Positions 45,421 to 62,339 are shown, counted from the stretch's first letter. The stretch is 64,000 nucleotides of DNA from Macrobrachium rosenbergii (GCF_040412425.1 NC_089763.1:55277587-55341586), one strand, 5' to 3'. The notes: generated by a model not told the origin, from the sequence alone. Numbers and translations: made by a program.

Positions 45421-46064
45421 CCCATATGCACATATGAGAGAAAGAGAGAGGAAACAGAATGGTTTGAGGTATGTAGATGCTGAGAGGCTGTCCCACTGTC
45501 TGGCTAACCTCTCTTGTTATCTACCTTGCATTTGTATTTACAATTCATTTTCGTTGTTATCTTAATAGTGACCGGTTGAAATAAACCTCGCTTGTGTCTG
45601 TTCCCTAGTTAAAAATGGTAAATGTATATTGTGCATCAATTGCTATATCACGTTGATTCTCTCTGCAACATTGATGGCTTCCACTTGTATTTTCAACTTT
45701 CAAGTTCTCTAGACAGTATCTGTCGGCCTGATTGTTTGTCGTGTGTAGTATACAATTATCTATTATGAGTTTATATCTTCTAGGCTTTAAAAGAATACAT
45801 TGAAAAAAGAAATTAGAAAGGAATAGAATAACATATATGTATATATGATATATATAATTATATATATAGATAAATAAGATAGGAAGTTTTGTGTATAGAC
45901 AATATAGAAATGTGTTTTAATACAATAAATAAATGTGCGCGTGTTTTCAGTAGCCACAATCACTTCTTAATATCTCGACAGCCTCAGTTTTCTGGATATG
46001 TTTAACACTACAATACTTTTACTCAAACCGGGAATGAATGAAAACATTTTCAGTTCTCCTGGAA
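45421..46064. other. Unassigned stretch left of the LTR element
   Basis: No coding frame recognised; small TA patches at 45832-45870. Confidence 0.45.
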
Positions 46065-46158
46065 ATATAATATATACATATATATACAGGTATATATATA
46101 CATATATATGTGTGTATATATATATATACATATATATAATATATATACAGTATATATC

Positions 46159-46239
<81 letters not shown>
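46065..46239. repeat. (TA)n array at the left edge of the LTR element
   Basis: Interrupted TA to 46160, then about 80 bp of pure TA that runs up to the LTR. Confidence 0.97.
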
Positions 46240-46243
<4 letters not shown>

Positions 46244-46245
46244 GG

Positions 46246-46981
46246 TGTTATAATATGTAAAACCATTCTACAAGTGTAATATGTATCTCTGTAAAAATTT
46301 TGATGTTTTGCTTGCAGATTCGTCATTTGTTGTGAGGTGTAATTTTAAAATGTCTTCTCTTACTAATAAATTGTGTATCATGTAATCTTAAAATGTCTTG
46401 ATATGTTTTTTCCATTTGTTTGATATAGTAATGCAGAAGTACTTAAAATGAATATTAGTTAATGAACAGAGAGAAAGGGTGAGATTTTTATCAGATCACT
46501 ACATCCTGTATTTACTCAAGTGTTTGGACGAAGTTGTGTTTGGAGAAAGGCAGGGCCCTCTTTGGTTATCTGACATGAGCTGACAGCCTATCGGCGAATT
46601 GCCTGTTATGCATTTATCATGTGTGCCTAACCCATGGTTATTAGCTGTGTTTTTGCTTATTCTTTTCCATAATCTTGAGTAATGGAAAGAGGAACAGAGA
46701 GAGAGAGAGAGAGTTGAAGTTGACATGCTGACAGCTGACCAAGAATTTGGTCCAAAATACCTTTTTCAGCTTAACCCTGAACAGGAAATGTCCATCATAG
46801 AGATTAGAGCCCTGGCATATTTCCTTCTGGGCCTTAGAAGTCCTGTATGTATACCGCACATGTATACCTGTATGTATAATGTATGTATACTTTATGTATC
46901 ATGTATTCTGGAAGGGTTTGGGGTTAAAAGAGCAGTACTGATCCAGAGACACTCAGTCAGGAACAGGGGTTGCTGGCAATG

Positions 46982-47049
<68 letters not shown>

Positions 47050-48274
47050 AATTCCATACACATATAAGGTTTACTGGCTGCTTTCCTTTTTGTAAAAGTT
47101 TTGTTAAATTCACCCAAGAAGTGTATACATTTTGTAAGAGGTGATCCAAAGTGTTTATGTTGTGCAAGCATTGTGTAAAGTGTATAATTGTGTATCACCT
47201 AAAAAAGGTAATGTGATGGTTACTGATTTTTGTTATGTTAAGAGTTAAAGTGATGTTCTAGGTGAAAGAGAATTATTTTAAGAGGTGAATAATATCTCTT
47301 ATTGTGAGTTCTAATGTGTCTTGCTGCTAATTATATATCATTGTGTGTCATTGTGACTTGGCAGTGTTGTCTTTGAGAAAGTCTTAGAAAGACGTGAGTT
47401 TAACCTTTTTTTTTTTTTTAAAGTGAAGGTAATCTTTTGAAAGATTGTTATAATCCTTAAGCATATTTTTGTCTGAGAAATGGCTGTTGGTATATTTCCA
47501 TTTTTGTATATTTCATTCTTATATGTCTGTGTTATCATATTACTATAATTTCATAATGCTTGGGTTACAAAGTTTTGTGCTGGTGATTACTTAGCATTTT
47601 GTTAGTCCATACTTATTACTGAGATTTCAGAAAATATTTATATGGATTCCAGTCAGTAATATTTTGGTGAACATTCGTGTTGAGTGTAATTAATCAGGTA
47701 TATGTTTAAAACTTGAGTGATAGTTAATGGTTTGAATCTTACTTAACCAAATTCTTTCTTAATAAATTAAAGTGTTGTGAATTAAACTTAAAAAATACTT
47801 AAATCTTACACTGTTATCAATTAATAGTAAATCTTTTGAGATTGTGAATTCTGCATAAAACTTTTGAACTTAGAAATAAATCTGTTTGTTTAAAGTTTTA
47901 AAAGCACAGCATTTTATTTTGACCACCAGTAATTAGAGAAATTAATGAATGTGTACAAGGTAAGTGATATATCTGTTTGTTCACCTGAGACTTATCTAGG
48001 TAAAATAGAACCAGGGAAACAGTTATAGTGTTTGTTGAAGTGATGCCCATTTTCCACTAGACTGTTTATAACTTGTTAGTTGTTACCTCACCCATAACTT
48101 GATAAAGATACATTGATTTTCTCAAGTGACAAGTAAGTTTTATGGGATCACTGTACCTTTAGAGTATTCATTCTTAATATATTTGTTATGAGGTTTCTAG
48201 TATATGGTCGATGTGAGGTAACTTTTTGGTATAATTATTTGTATAATAACCAGGTGCTTGATCACTTTGTGACA
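46246..48274 (+). repeat. 5' LTR
   Basis: Begins TGTTATAAT and ends TTTGTGACA (TG...CA). It contains a (TC)n tract at 46984-47046 and a set of AT-rich blocks shared with the other two copies. The bases before TG ('ttataagg') are also shared, so the true left boundary could lie about 10 bp further left. Confidence 0.85.
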
Positions 48275-48279
48275 AATGA

Positions 48280-48470
48280 TTTGTTGGCCAGACCCGGGAA
48301 AAAATAGAACCGGATAGAAATTAAAGAACGGGATTAGACAGATTGAATGGGATTGAACCCAGGATCGATCCCTGATAAAATATTTGATGGTCAGGTCTGG
48401 AAGAATTAAACAAATGATTTGGTGCCCATCGTCCGGGAAGAACTAAACAGAATATCACTCTGCTTTATGG
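48280..48470 (+). other. Leader region with possible primer binding site
   Basis: Two related motifs follow the 5' LTR: 'caaatgatttgttggccaga' (from 48274) and 'acaaatgatttggtgcccat' (about 48411-48430), each followed by a 'ccggga' sequence. One may act as primer binding site, but I could not match either to a specific tRNA 3' end. Confidence 0.3.
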
Positions 48471-48534
48471 TTTATACTGGTGGTGTTAGGAATATTTTTT
48501 TTTGGTAGGAGAGTAACCATATAATTGTTTTGAA

Positions 48535-49930
48535 GTGTATTGTAAACCCTTTTCGTTGAGTAAACCAGAAAAAATGGCTCTGTTTGAAGTTCAGGAAATT
48601 TTGGCTGCTCCAACCAACAGAAAGTTATCAGAATCTCACCTGACTAAGGCACAGTGGACTCCCCTAGCAGTGACATGTGGGGGTATTGTTACTCTTGATA
48701 TGATTGAGGCACAAGTCAAGCGTGTCGCAATCCAGACATTAATAAGCTCTGGTAAAGTAGATGGAGAGTTAAGGGAGGTATATGAATTGTTGAATGCAGC
48801 TGAGGTAGAATTTACAAATAAGGTAAGGCAAGAGAATGAGAACGGTGATGTAGAGGCAGAACTTAGGAGTTTAGACTCAGAAGAATTTTAGGGTAGACTG
48901 AAGGTGCTAGATCAGAAGAAAACTTACTTAGGCTGCAGAGAAAAAGAAGAAAGAGAAAAAGCAAAAGAAGAAAGAGACAGAGTAAGAAGATGAGATGAAG
49001 AAGAAAAAGAAAAAGCAAAACATGAAAGGGAGATGGAGTTAATCAGAGCTCAATCCATACTACCTGTAAACCCATATAATTATATCCAAGGTAATGCAGA
49101 CCCTGTGTTTGATGTAGTTAGAGTATGAGTTAATTCCAAAATTTACAGAAGCAGCTCCAGATGCATTATTTTTTGATCACTTTTGAAAAGTGGAATTTCA
49201 GGTCACGGAGATTTTTAAGAGGATAAATGGTCAATTTTAATCAGAGTGTTCTCATTGGTAAAGGAAGAAGTTATTAACATTTTTAGCCTTATCAGCTGAT
49301 CAGTGTAAAGAGTATTTCTGGTACTCAAACACAGTGTGCTCAGGTTTACCAGATGACCCCTGAATATTACAATGAAAGATTCAGATCTTTGAAAAAGGAT
49401 GACAAGATGACTTTCTTGGATTATGCCTATAAAGTAAGGAGATATTTTAAATGATGGCTGGAAGCTGCTAAAGTTAAGTCTATGGACGAACTTGAAGAAT
49501 TAGTGGTCTTAGAGCAATATCTAAGAGGAATTCCTGAACATATAAGAGCTTATTTGAGAGAGAGAGAGGTGAAGAAACTTGATGAAGCTGCTACTCTGAG
49601 TGAGGACTATAGCATAATATCCAGCAAAAAAGAATTATAATGGCAGATGGCAGGTACCAGAACCAACAATTCACAGGTTATAGGTCCCAGTCGAATTTTA
49701 AGAACAGTGCTGTGTGAAACCCCTTTAATAATTATGCCAGTACAAAGCCAGGATATGCCCCACAGCAGTGGAATGTTAAACCCGCCCCTTCTAGCCTATT
49801 CTCAAGACAGGTGCAGAAAACTAATGTTGTTTGCCACAAGTGTGGAAGAGTAGGATGTTATAGTCGAGACTGCTTTAAAGTGTACCAGCAGACTAAACCA
49901 GTTGGACAGGTGACAAGAGGTAACTAGGTA
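48535..49930 (+). pseudogene. Gag remnant of the Gmr1-like element
   Basis: The first open part (48574-48891, from MALFEVQEILAAP) is acidic and helical. A Glu/Lys-rich linker follows with stops. In the 49330-49640 region, fragments such as QMTPEYYNERFRSLKKDDKM and LEELVVLEQYLRGIPEHI then ATLSEDYSII match the capsid C-terminal (SCAN-like) region of Ty3/gypsy gag. A zinc knuckle at about 49833-49875 reads CHKCGRVGCYSRDC, with Cys in place of the canonical His. Several frameshifts and stops lie between these parts. Confidence 0.75.
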
Positions 49931-49965
49931 AAGCCAACTACGAGGAAAATGTTGGAACAAGTGAA

Positions 49966-50406
49966 ATGAGACAAGCAGAGTGCTTAGCAACCAGTGGAAA
50001 TGCAATTTCCAGTAGTGAGTGGCTGAACAGTGAGGAGGCTTTTAAGCCATATATCTATGAAGGTATGCTGACAACTCCCTCTTTGAGTGTACAGGTACCA
50101 GTGAAGATATTATGTGATTCGGGAAGTAATCATAGTGTGGTAGTCCGTGGTGCTTACCCACAGTTGGAGAAGAATTTCACTGCAGATTCAGTTATTTTAA
50201 AGTTAATAGGAGGAGAGGAAGTAACTCCTATATGCCGCTTGCATTTGTCATGTGAATTAGTGACAGGAAATATTGATTTTGCAGTAAAAGACTCACTAGC
50301 TGTTGAAGGTGTGCATGTTCTAAATAAAATCATTTGGTGGTGTTCCTTCGTTCCTTGTCCTTTAGTGACAGACATTCTGTTAAGGATTAGTCCTGAGATA
50401 AATTAG
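49966..50406 (+). pseudogene. Retropepsin-like protease of the Gmr1-like element
   Basis: The 146-codon open frame contains VPVKILCDSGSNHSVVVRGA, where DSGS (Asp at 50115-50117) is the catalytic D-S/T-G box of aspartic proteases. After it come ILKLIGGEEVTPICRLHL and DFAVKDSLAVEGVHVL, the later strands. The flap Ala/Gly region and the final hydrophobic-Gly box (ILLRISPEI region; usually LLG.D) are altered, and the frame stops at 50404. It lies between gag and integrase. Confidence 0.72.
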
Positions 50407-50454
50407 AGAACAAAAAACCCTCACCTATTTCCAAGTTGTGTAACTACCAGGAGC

Positions 50455-51830
50455 ATGAAGAGAACTGAGCATAGAAGTGAAGAAACTGAAGATTTACCTG
50501 CACCAGAAGGATCTTTGAGCTTAGAAGAGCTGTTCCAGGAAAGTGAAGTTTCCCCTAATGTCAGTACTGAAGAGATTCTTGAGCCTTCTTTGAAAATCCT
50601 ATTAATGGTAAAGAGAAGAGTTAGTCAAAATATTCCTGAAGACAGTAGTGAAACTACAGAAGCAGAGTTAACAGATATTGAGAGTTCAACCCTTGAAGTT
50701 GGTCAAGTGACTAGAGAGAAATTAGTGGAACTGCAGAAGAGGGATACAACGTTGGCTGATCTGTTCTTCAGAGTTGTTGAACAAGAAGAAATGCAACAAA
50801 CTTCTACCTGTTATTATCTAAAGGAAGGATTGCTAATGAGGAAGCATCGACCTGCAGATATACCAGGAAATGCTGAATGGGGTGAATATCATCAAATTTT
50901 AATTCCATATCCATTGAGGAAGCAAGTGGTAGCAGTAGCGCACGAGGCTGGACATATGGGAATCAGGAAGACTGTTGAGAAGGTTATCAAGTATTTTTTT
51001 TGGCCTGGACTTCACAAGGATGTTAGCAAATTTTGCAGGGAGTGTCATACATGCCAGATAGCTGGAAAACCAAATGAAACTATTCAAAAGCTCCCTACAA
51101 CCGATAGAAGTTAAGGAGAACCCTTTTGCAAGGAGATAATAGATGTGGTTGGTCTGCTTCTGAAAACGAAGAAAGGACATGAACATCTGTTGACGTTAAT
51201 GTGTCCTGTAACAAGATATCCTGAGGCGATTCCTGTAAGAAGTATTAGTGCAAAGGTAATTGCTGAGAAGTTGGTGGAATTTTTCTCCAAGTTTGGAATT
51301 CCAGAAATTGTACAGAGTGATAGAGGAACGAACTTTACCTCAAAATTATTCCAGGATGTGATGAATTTGCTAGGAGTGAAACAACGGTTATCTACTGCTT
51401 ATCACCCAGAGACTCAAGGAGCCTTAGAAAGGTACCACCAGACTTTGAAAAGTATGTTAACCAAGTACTGTAATGAGTCGGGAAGAGAATGGGATGTTGG
51501 TTTACCCTTAATGTTATTTGAGGTTAGAAATGCTTATCAAGAAAGGATGGGATGTTCGCCAAATGAAATGATTTTCGGTTGAGACGTGAGAGGTCCATTG
51601 AAAATCCTTGCATAGAACTGGGAAGAAAATGAAAAGTAAGTCCAAGGGGAATATGTGAAGAACTTGAGGAAAAGGTTAAAAGAAATTAGAAAATTCTCTT
51701 TAGAAAATTTGAAGACAAGCAAGAAAATGAAAAGAAAGTATGACGTAATTAAGACTAAGCTAAGAAACTTCAGTGTTGGACAGCAAGTTCTAGTGTTTTT
51801 ACCATTAAAAGGTTTCCCCATTTACAAATA
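50455..51830 (+). pseudogene. Integrase of the Gmr1-like element, one in-frame stop
   Basis: The HHCC zinc-binding domain is intact: AHEAGHMGIRKTVEKVIKYF, then FCRECHTCQIAGKP (50937-51075). The catalytic core has all three acids: IIDVVG (Asp at 51142-51144), VQSDRGTNF and GALERYHQTLK. A single in-frame TAA at 51112-51114 separates the two domains, and the frame continues directly on the far side. After a stop at 51580 the chain continues with DVRGPLKIL and further on VGQQVLVFLPLKGFPIYK, the GPY/F-type C-terminal region. Upstream of HHCC is a 150-codon acidic linker. Confidence 0.88.
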
Positions 51831-52021
51831 AATTACTTTGTCCTTATAGGATAACAGAAAAGTTTAGTGATCTAACTTATGTGATTGAAACACCAGGGAG
51901 ATAAGGAAATGACAGAGGAAGATACATGTAAATCTTTTGAAACCCTACTTTCAGAGACTAGAACTGAGGTTATGTCTATAATCAAACAACTTCATATTCT
52001 AGAGGATGATGAAAATGGTTA

Positions 52022-52570
52022 TTGATTTTGGGAGCTGAAAACAAGATGAACAATTCCTTTTTCAATATTAGAAAATTTAGAAAACAATCTAAAAGTGTTG
52101 AACAAAGCAAAGAATCAACTGAAATGACCCAAAGTTTCCCTGAGATTTTTACAGACATTCCTAAGTGTACTGACTTGACAAAGCATGAGATAAAGATCAG
52201 AGAAGATGCTAAACCATTCAAGCAAAGAGCATATCGTGTATCACCCTTTCATTGAGATGTTTTGAAAAAGGAAGTTGAATATTTGTTGCAGCATGGATTG
52301 GCAGAGTCCAGTTCAAGTCATCACAGTTTTCCTTGTGTGTTAGTGAAGAAACCAGATGGCTCGTTTAGGATGTGTACTGATTATAGAAAGCTGAATTCCA
52401 TCAGTGTAGCTGATAATTATCCCTTACCTCTTATTGATCAATTACTCATAAAATATGATAATATTTGGAAAGCCAAGTTTGTTTGTAAAGTGGTGAAAAA
52501 GAGTTACAAGATTTGTGAATGTGTTTTAGAGTTTATCATCTTATTTTGTGCAAGTTTTGGTAGTTTGTAA
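52022..52570 (+). pseudogene. RT N-terminus of the Gmr1-like element, truncated
   Basis: Reads FPEIFTDIPKCTDLTKHEIK then KPFKQRAYRVSPFH, a stop, LKKEVEYLLQHGLAESSSSH, FPCVLVKKPDGSFRMCTDYR and KLNSISVADNYPLPLIDQLL. This is the normal lead-in and motifs 1-2 of Ty3/gypsy RT. It then ends in unrelated sequence (ICECVLEFIILF) at about 52490. The YxDD box, thumb and RNase H are missing. The stop at 52255-52257 falls between the lead-in and motif 1. Its position downstream of the integrase is the point of interest. Confidence 0.88.
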
Positions 52571-52722
52571 TTCCCTGATTGTTTGTATAATCTTGCTGTG
52601 TAAGAGAGAACATTTTTGGAGAGAGCAGTGTAATTGTAGATTATTTATTCCGTTCCAAATCATGTTTAAATTTCATGAAGTGGTAGGATAATTAATCTTC
52701 TGTTGACTGAAATATTATGAGG

Positions 52723-54986
<2,264 letters not shown>

Positions 54987-55859
54987 TTCTTCTTCTTCTT
55001 CTTTTTCGTGCTTTTTATCCATAACTTTGACTTTATGCCTTCTTTGAAGGATATTTTTTGATTTGTCTTTAATACTAATTATCTGTTTCATCAGTAATAT
55101 GGCTGGCTTATCAATGAAATGTATGCATGTTTTAAAAACACGGTGTGGTGCATGTATTTTTAATTTTTTGTCTGCAGCCAGAAAACAAGTTGTTAGAAGG
55201 CGGTAGGTCGAGCAGTTTGACTTATGTTTTTCAAAGATGTTCAAGTGGTTTATATTTGAAAATGTATTAGTCTGTAATCTAAAATTTGCTTAAAAAGAAA
55301 ACCTCGTGTTAAAATATACATAATCCTGGGATGTCTCAGATACCACTGTACATATATGCATTTATTCAGATAAAACGTTATATCAATATTTGAACCTCAC
55401 CAAATGTACCTATTATATATAAATCCTGAAATGGATTCAGGAACAACTGAATATGCAGCAGAATATATCATATATATATATATATATCTATAATATATAC
55501 CTTTGATATATATATATAATGAATACCGAATGATTACGTTTATCTGTTATAGATATAAGATGAAACACTGAGTGTTTGGGGTCTTAGATATATTTTTGAT
55601 ATAAGCATTACTACAAGGAGATATTGGCTTTGTTTGTCACAGCCGAGAGCACCTGTTTATAATCCACAGCCCTCCACTACTGTATATTATCATAACAGTG
55701 TCCCAGCAAAGAAATTGTGTATTAACAGTTTTGAAATTAGAAACAGAATATTTGTTTTAAATCAAATTATTGACTATTTAATATTGTCACGTTGATTAAA
55801 TTAATTGGGATGATTTAGAGATAAAAACCATATGGCTTTTTTCTGATAGTCGGTTTGGT
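54987..55859. other. Unassigned stretch between the LTR element and the solo LTR
   Basis: The antisense frame 54876-55244 runs into the TA array and has no domain I recognise. It also contains small TA patches at 55465-55520. Confidence 0.45.
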
Positions 55860-55949
55860 TATACATATATATATCATGGGTTGTAATATTATATTATATA
55901 CACTTATTATATATATTTATATATATATATATCATTATATATATATAGT

Positions 55950-55997
<48 letters not shown>

Positions 55998-56024
55998 ATA
56001 TTATATATATATATAACATATATA

Positions 56025-56084
<60 letters not shown>

Positions 56085-56090
56085 CATATA

Positions 56091-56186
<96 letters not shown>
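55860..56186. repeat. (TA)n array at the left edge of the solo LTR
   Basis: Interrupted TA from 55860, pure from 56095 to 56184. Confidence 0.97.
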
Positions 56187-56189
<3 letters not shown>

Positions 56190-56191
56190 GG

Positions 56192-58535
<2,344 letters not shown>

Positions 58536-58575
58536 TGTACATGTATATATGCGTGCGTGCATGTGTGTTTGTGTA

Positions 58576-59549
58576 TTTATGTTGTCCTCTAGTTCTTTTA
58601 TTAATTTCATTATAAGAACAATATTAAAGGAAGTCAGTTAAAATTTTTATGAAAAGATCAAAGTACATCCTCCCTAGAATGATGAACTAATTCAAAGATT
58701 TTGTCGAAGCTCCTTTGAAAGCTGATGGTGATTTATAGGAGAGGAGTGTGTAGAGTTCAGGGTTTCGATGTAAAACTTTTGAATACAGTATATATATAGA
58801 ATCGCAAGAAAAAACTTGTGCGTTTAATTTGGAGTTTTTGAAATTGGACTGCAAGGTATTTGTAACCACAGAGAAGTGCAATTTTAATTATAACATCAGT
58901 TCTTACGGGTAACCACACTTATACAGTTTGTGAGAAATGTAATGGGAGCAGTGTGAAAAATATGCTCCATCTCTAGTATTGGTTAGTTGAGCTCTGTAGT
59001 GTCAGTTCTTGGATGAGGGATCGGCAAGGGTTACATTAAGGGCCGGAAAGCCAAAGGAGTTAGTCGGTTTGTAATATAAAATAACTCCAGAATCTAAAGA
59101 CAACCAGTCGGAATTGGGTTCCTATGCATTTAAAGTTTACATCATTTAATATTTTGATATGATAGCAGGAGGTAATTTATCTTTGAAGGTGTTCGATGAT
59201 TAGTGCCCAAAGAACATGAGTAGTCCTCGTGCTTTTCAAATGTTACTAAAGATAATTACAAATTTAAGTAAGATTGATTTGGCCTGGTCATTTGATGCAC
59301 TAGAAATTTAGGTTTAAATTCCATGGGTGACAGTTTCTATGAATATAAATGAGGCCAATTTAATAGCCCCACCTTTTATCATAAATGAGTTTAGTTTCCA
59401 TATCCTTTCGAGATTCATTAAAGTTTCATCTGCTTTGTAATTTTACGATAAAGAGCTGACAGGTTTAACTGTTGTAATACCGTTTTACTTTGTATGTTTT
59501 ACTAAAGGGTGTTTGCAGCTGCATGCACTTTTTAGCCTTTTATTTTTTC
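58576..59549. other. Unassigned stretch
   Basis: AT-rich, no gene recognised on either strand. Confidence 0.45.
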
Positions 59550-59770
59550 CTCCATTCCCGTTTCCTTTCTTCAATCTTGCTTTCCAACCTCTGATTGTTA
59601 CTACTTAGTGCTACTGCTTGCTTTTTCCCAGTTCCACTTTTAGATCCATGTACTTCACCACCTCTGTGTTTTTTGAACCCCTCTGTCTTGCTGTCCAATC
59701 ACTCCAGCTCCCTCTTAATGGCCGAAAGTGCTCCAGTGCTTGGCTTACCAGCTTAAATTTCATAAAAAAA
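59550..59770 (+). repeat. SINE-like decapod repeat, diverged copy
   Basis: Ends 'ccagtgcttggcttaccag' then an A-rich tail, like the ends of the copies at 61109 and 62091 ('cccagcgcttggcctttg'). The pyrimidine-rich body is similar in style. The link rests mainly on the end. Confidence 0.45.
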
Positions 59771-60422
59771 AAAAATCAATCAGAATTTATAAAATAATCA
59801 GTCATCATAGTTTTCGAGTTTTCATTTTTTATAACATACTAGTCAGAATTCTTTGTCAGCATTCTAAAACTGAACACATTTTTTTTACACATTGTGGAAA
59901 ACGCACGTTTCTCCTTACTTTTGCATGTCTTCAGCTTTTCTTGTTTTAGAATTCCAAACAGTTTATTTAGAATTTTTCCTAATATATCAGGAAGTCCCTC
60001 ACGGTTTGCAGACTATTTGTTTCTTACAGAATATATTCGCTCGCTTTCTTTCTGTTTCTCTGAAGAGAAAGCGTGCCACATTTTATCTCTCTCAGTGGTA
60101 TTCTTTCCATTTACTGTATCGCTGGAGAACCAAACGGCGATCACCGCACTTCATATCTTCCTGAGGCCATTCAGATGTCGAGCTTTCATTTTGACTTTTG
60201 TAGCTTTCCACATTCATTTTGTCCGTTACATTACGATAGCCAAATTTAAGTGGTTTCGTTGTAATCAGGGATGCTGTTTGCTACAGATAATGCATTATTG
60301 TATTAGATACTCATTGTACTTCCCTGTACCCAAGATGATAATCTTACTTGACATGTATGTATGGTTTTGTGTGTGAAGCATGTACGACCACCCTTAGCCT
60401 AACAGTTATGCTGCCTAATGTT

Positions 60423-60427
<5 letters not shown>
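59771..60427. other. Unassigned stretch
   Basis: Overlapping frames at 59892-60376 (up to 160 codons) are Phe/Ser-rich with no recognisable domain. Confidence 0.4.

Positions 60428-60488
<61 letters not shown>
60428..60488. repeat. (TC)n microsatellite
   Basis: About 30 TC units. Confidence 0.98.
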
Positions 60489-60492
<4 letters not shown>

Positions 60493-60773
60493 ATATTTTT
60501 TATGCCTCCTCGAAGTCTTACTCTTGATCACTCAAGTTTAAATTCCCTGTGTCCTCTTTTTTAATTATGCATTTATTTATCAAGTTGTTTCTGACTGCGC
60601 CTTTTCTTTCAACACAGATTCTGTCTCTCATACAAAGCCAATTCCTTTACCATGGGTCCAACGCTTCCCTCTCCTTGTCGAATCTTTTTATAAGACAGAG
60701 AAATGAAGAGGAAGACAGACGAAAATAAAATAAGAAAAACAATGGCCGCCTGTGTTCGACGACGCAATTTTAC

Positions 60774-60775
<2 letters not shown>

Positions 60776-60825
<50 letters not shown>

Positions 60826-60830
60826 CGAGA
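60776..60830. repeat. (GA)n microsatellite
   Basis: GA repeats with an AA break at 60811 and a GAGC variant near the end. Confidence 0.97.
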
Positions 60831-61108
60831 TGGTGGGCCAGTTCTCTTCTCCCGGAAAATATGATAGTTCGGGGTCAATTTGCATATATTTCCAAGAACG
60901 TCTTATGGAATTTCTATGACGCTTAGCCTTCTATCTGTATTTCCCTTTGACTTACTGTCCTGGCTTTTCTCAGGCGCGGGAGAGCGCGCACCGACGTATT
61001 CACTGATATTATAGAATAATTTATATTCCAGACAATGGGAATATAGAATAATCTCCCGTTGGGGGTGGGGGGAGTGCCGCCAGTGCACCTCGCGGTACAC
61101 TTTAGGTA

Positions 61109-61352
61109 TTAAGGTTCTTCGCAATGTCCCTTCGGCCCCTAACTGCAACCCCTTCCATTCCCTTTACGTAGTTCTGTTCATATTCTCTTTCCTCCATCTT
61201 ACTCTCTACCCTCTCCAAACAATTTGTTAATAGTGCAACTGCGAGGTTTTCCTCCCGCTACACCTTTCAAACCCTTTTACTGTCAATTTCCGTTTCAGCA
61301 CTGAATGACCTTATAGGTCCCAGCGCTTGGCCTTTGTTCTAAATTGTATATT
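61109..61352 (+). repeat. SINE-like decapod repeat, copy 1
   Basis: Shares with 62091-62339 the blocks 'taagg(t/g)tctt(t/c)gca', 'caactgcgaggt', 'ctgtcaatttcc' type and 'ggtcccagcgcttggcct', in the same order, spacing and strand. I recall this sequence as a common dispersed repeat of shrimps and crabs. It is non-coding. Confidence 0.7.
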
Positions 61353-61467
61353 CTTCTGTAGAATAACCAGCTCTGCCCGAATAAGCTCAGTTTCTTACCG
61401 ATACACAATTACAGTTTATTTTCCCAAACATCAGCCTTTCATCTGCCCTTTCATAACACCCCCTGCC

Positions 61468-61471
<4 letters not shown>

Positions 61472-61518
<47 letters not shown>

Positions 61519-61530
61519 TGAGTGAGTGTG
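61472..61530. repeat. (GT)n microsatellite
   Basis: About 22 GT units, then 'gagtgagtgagtgtgtg'. Confidence 0.97.
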
Positions 61531-61536
61531 TGGCTC

Positions 61537-61617
61537 TAGGACAATTCGGTGCCGAACAATTCAGTAATAAGATAGTTTGGTACCAGACAATTCGGTACCG
61601 GACAATTCGGTACCACT
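61537..61617. repeat. Short tandem motif 'acaattcggtacc'
   Basis: Five degenerate copies of about 14-16 bp, several holding a palindromic GGTACC, e.g. 'ggacaattcggtgccg', 'agacaattcggtaccg', 'gacaattcggtacca'. It lies next to the FLYWCH relic and may belong to the same element. Confidence 0.7.
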
Positions 61618-61844
61618 AACATTATTAAAAAGATAAACATAAACCCACAATGTATATACCCGTATATTGTTTAATTACCAGTGGTAAAGAAGAAGGGAAT
61701 TTATAATGCTTAGAAAATTAAACTGCTGCTGAAATTCATGTTTAATAAAATAAAGTGAATTGACAAAATGAATTTTTGCATTTATTATTGAACACAATAC
61801 TAAAAAAAAAATCTTAAAAGTTGCAGTATTAAAAAATGTTTATC

Positions 61845-61945
61845 TGTATGAAGTCGAGCTTTGCACGAGCGATTTTCACAACGCCAGCATATTTTTGAAC
61901 GACCATTTCCAAATTTACAAACTTGCAAGTGGCCATTCCTTACCT
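61845..61945 (-). pseudogene. FLYWCH-type zinc-finger remnant (Mutator-like element)
   Basis: Minus strand: GHLQVCKFGNGRSKICWRCE then NRSCKARLHTDKH. FLYWCH domains have the pattern G..Y......W.C....C.AR..T, with Cys-Cys-His zinc ligands; here WRC, SCKAR and LHT all fit. Such domains head many Mutator-like transposases. Only this exon-sized piece is left and the frame closes on both sides. Confidence 0.6.
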
Positions 61946-62090
61946 CATGGGCTGATAACTGATACTAAAATTTAGTTAAGAAAAATGATTGACCACAGTA
62001 ACAGTGCTATACTTTAAAATAAACCGAAAATACACAAATGAAATGGGTCACGACCACTTGACTTAGAACAATCGTTTCATATCTCATCAC

Positions 62091-62339
62091 TTAAGGGTCT
62101 TTGCAGCGTTCCTTCGGGCCCTAGCTACAACATCTCTCGTTTTTTTTTTACTGTAACTATACTCAAATTCTTTTTCTTCCATCTGACTTGCCACCCTCTA
62201 AAAATTGTTTTCTAGTACAACTGCGAGGTCCCCTTGTTACACCTTTATATCCTTATTACTATCAATTTCCTTTTCGGCGATGAATGACCTGACAGGTCCC
62301 AGCGCTTGGCCTTTGGCTTAAATTCTGTATTCTCTATTC
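62091..62339 (+). repeat. SINE-like decapod repeat, copy 2
   Basis: Direct copy of 61109-61352, 982 bp further on, with many substitutions and a T-rich insertion near 62142. It ends 'cttaaattctgtattc'. Confidence 0.7.

Noticed and set aside
46953..47198. Frames with Arg-Glu repeats (also 53354-53578, 56891-57076)
   Set aside because: They are (TC)n tracts inside the three LTR copies, read on the minus strand.
59892..60376. Overlapping 90- and 160-codon frames
   Set aside because: Two frames open over the same T-rich segment, neither with a recognisable domain or start context.
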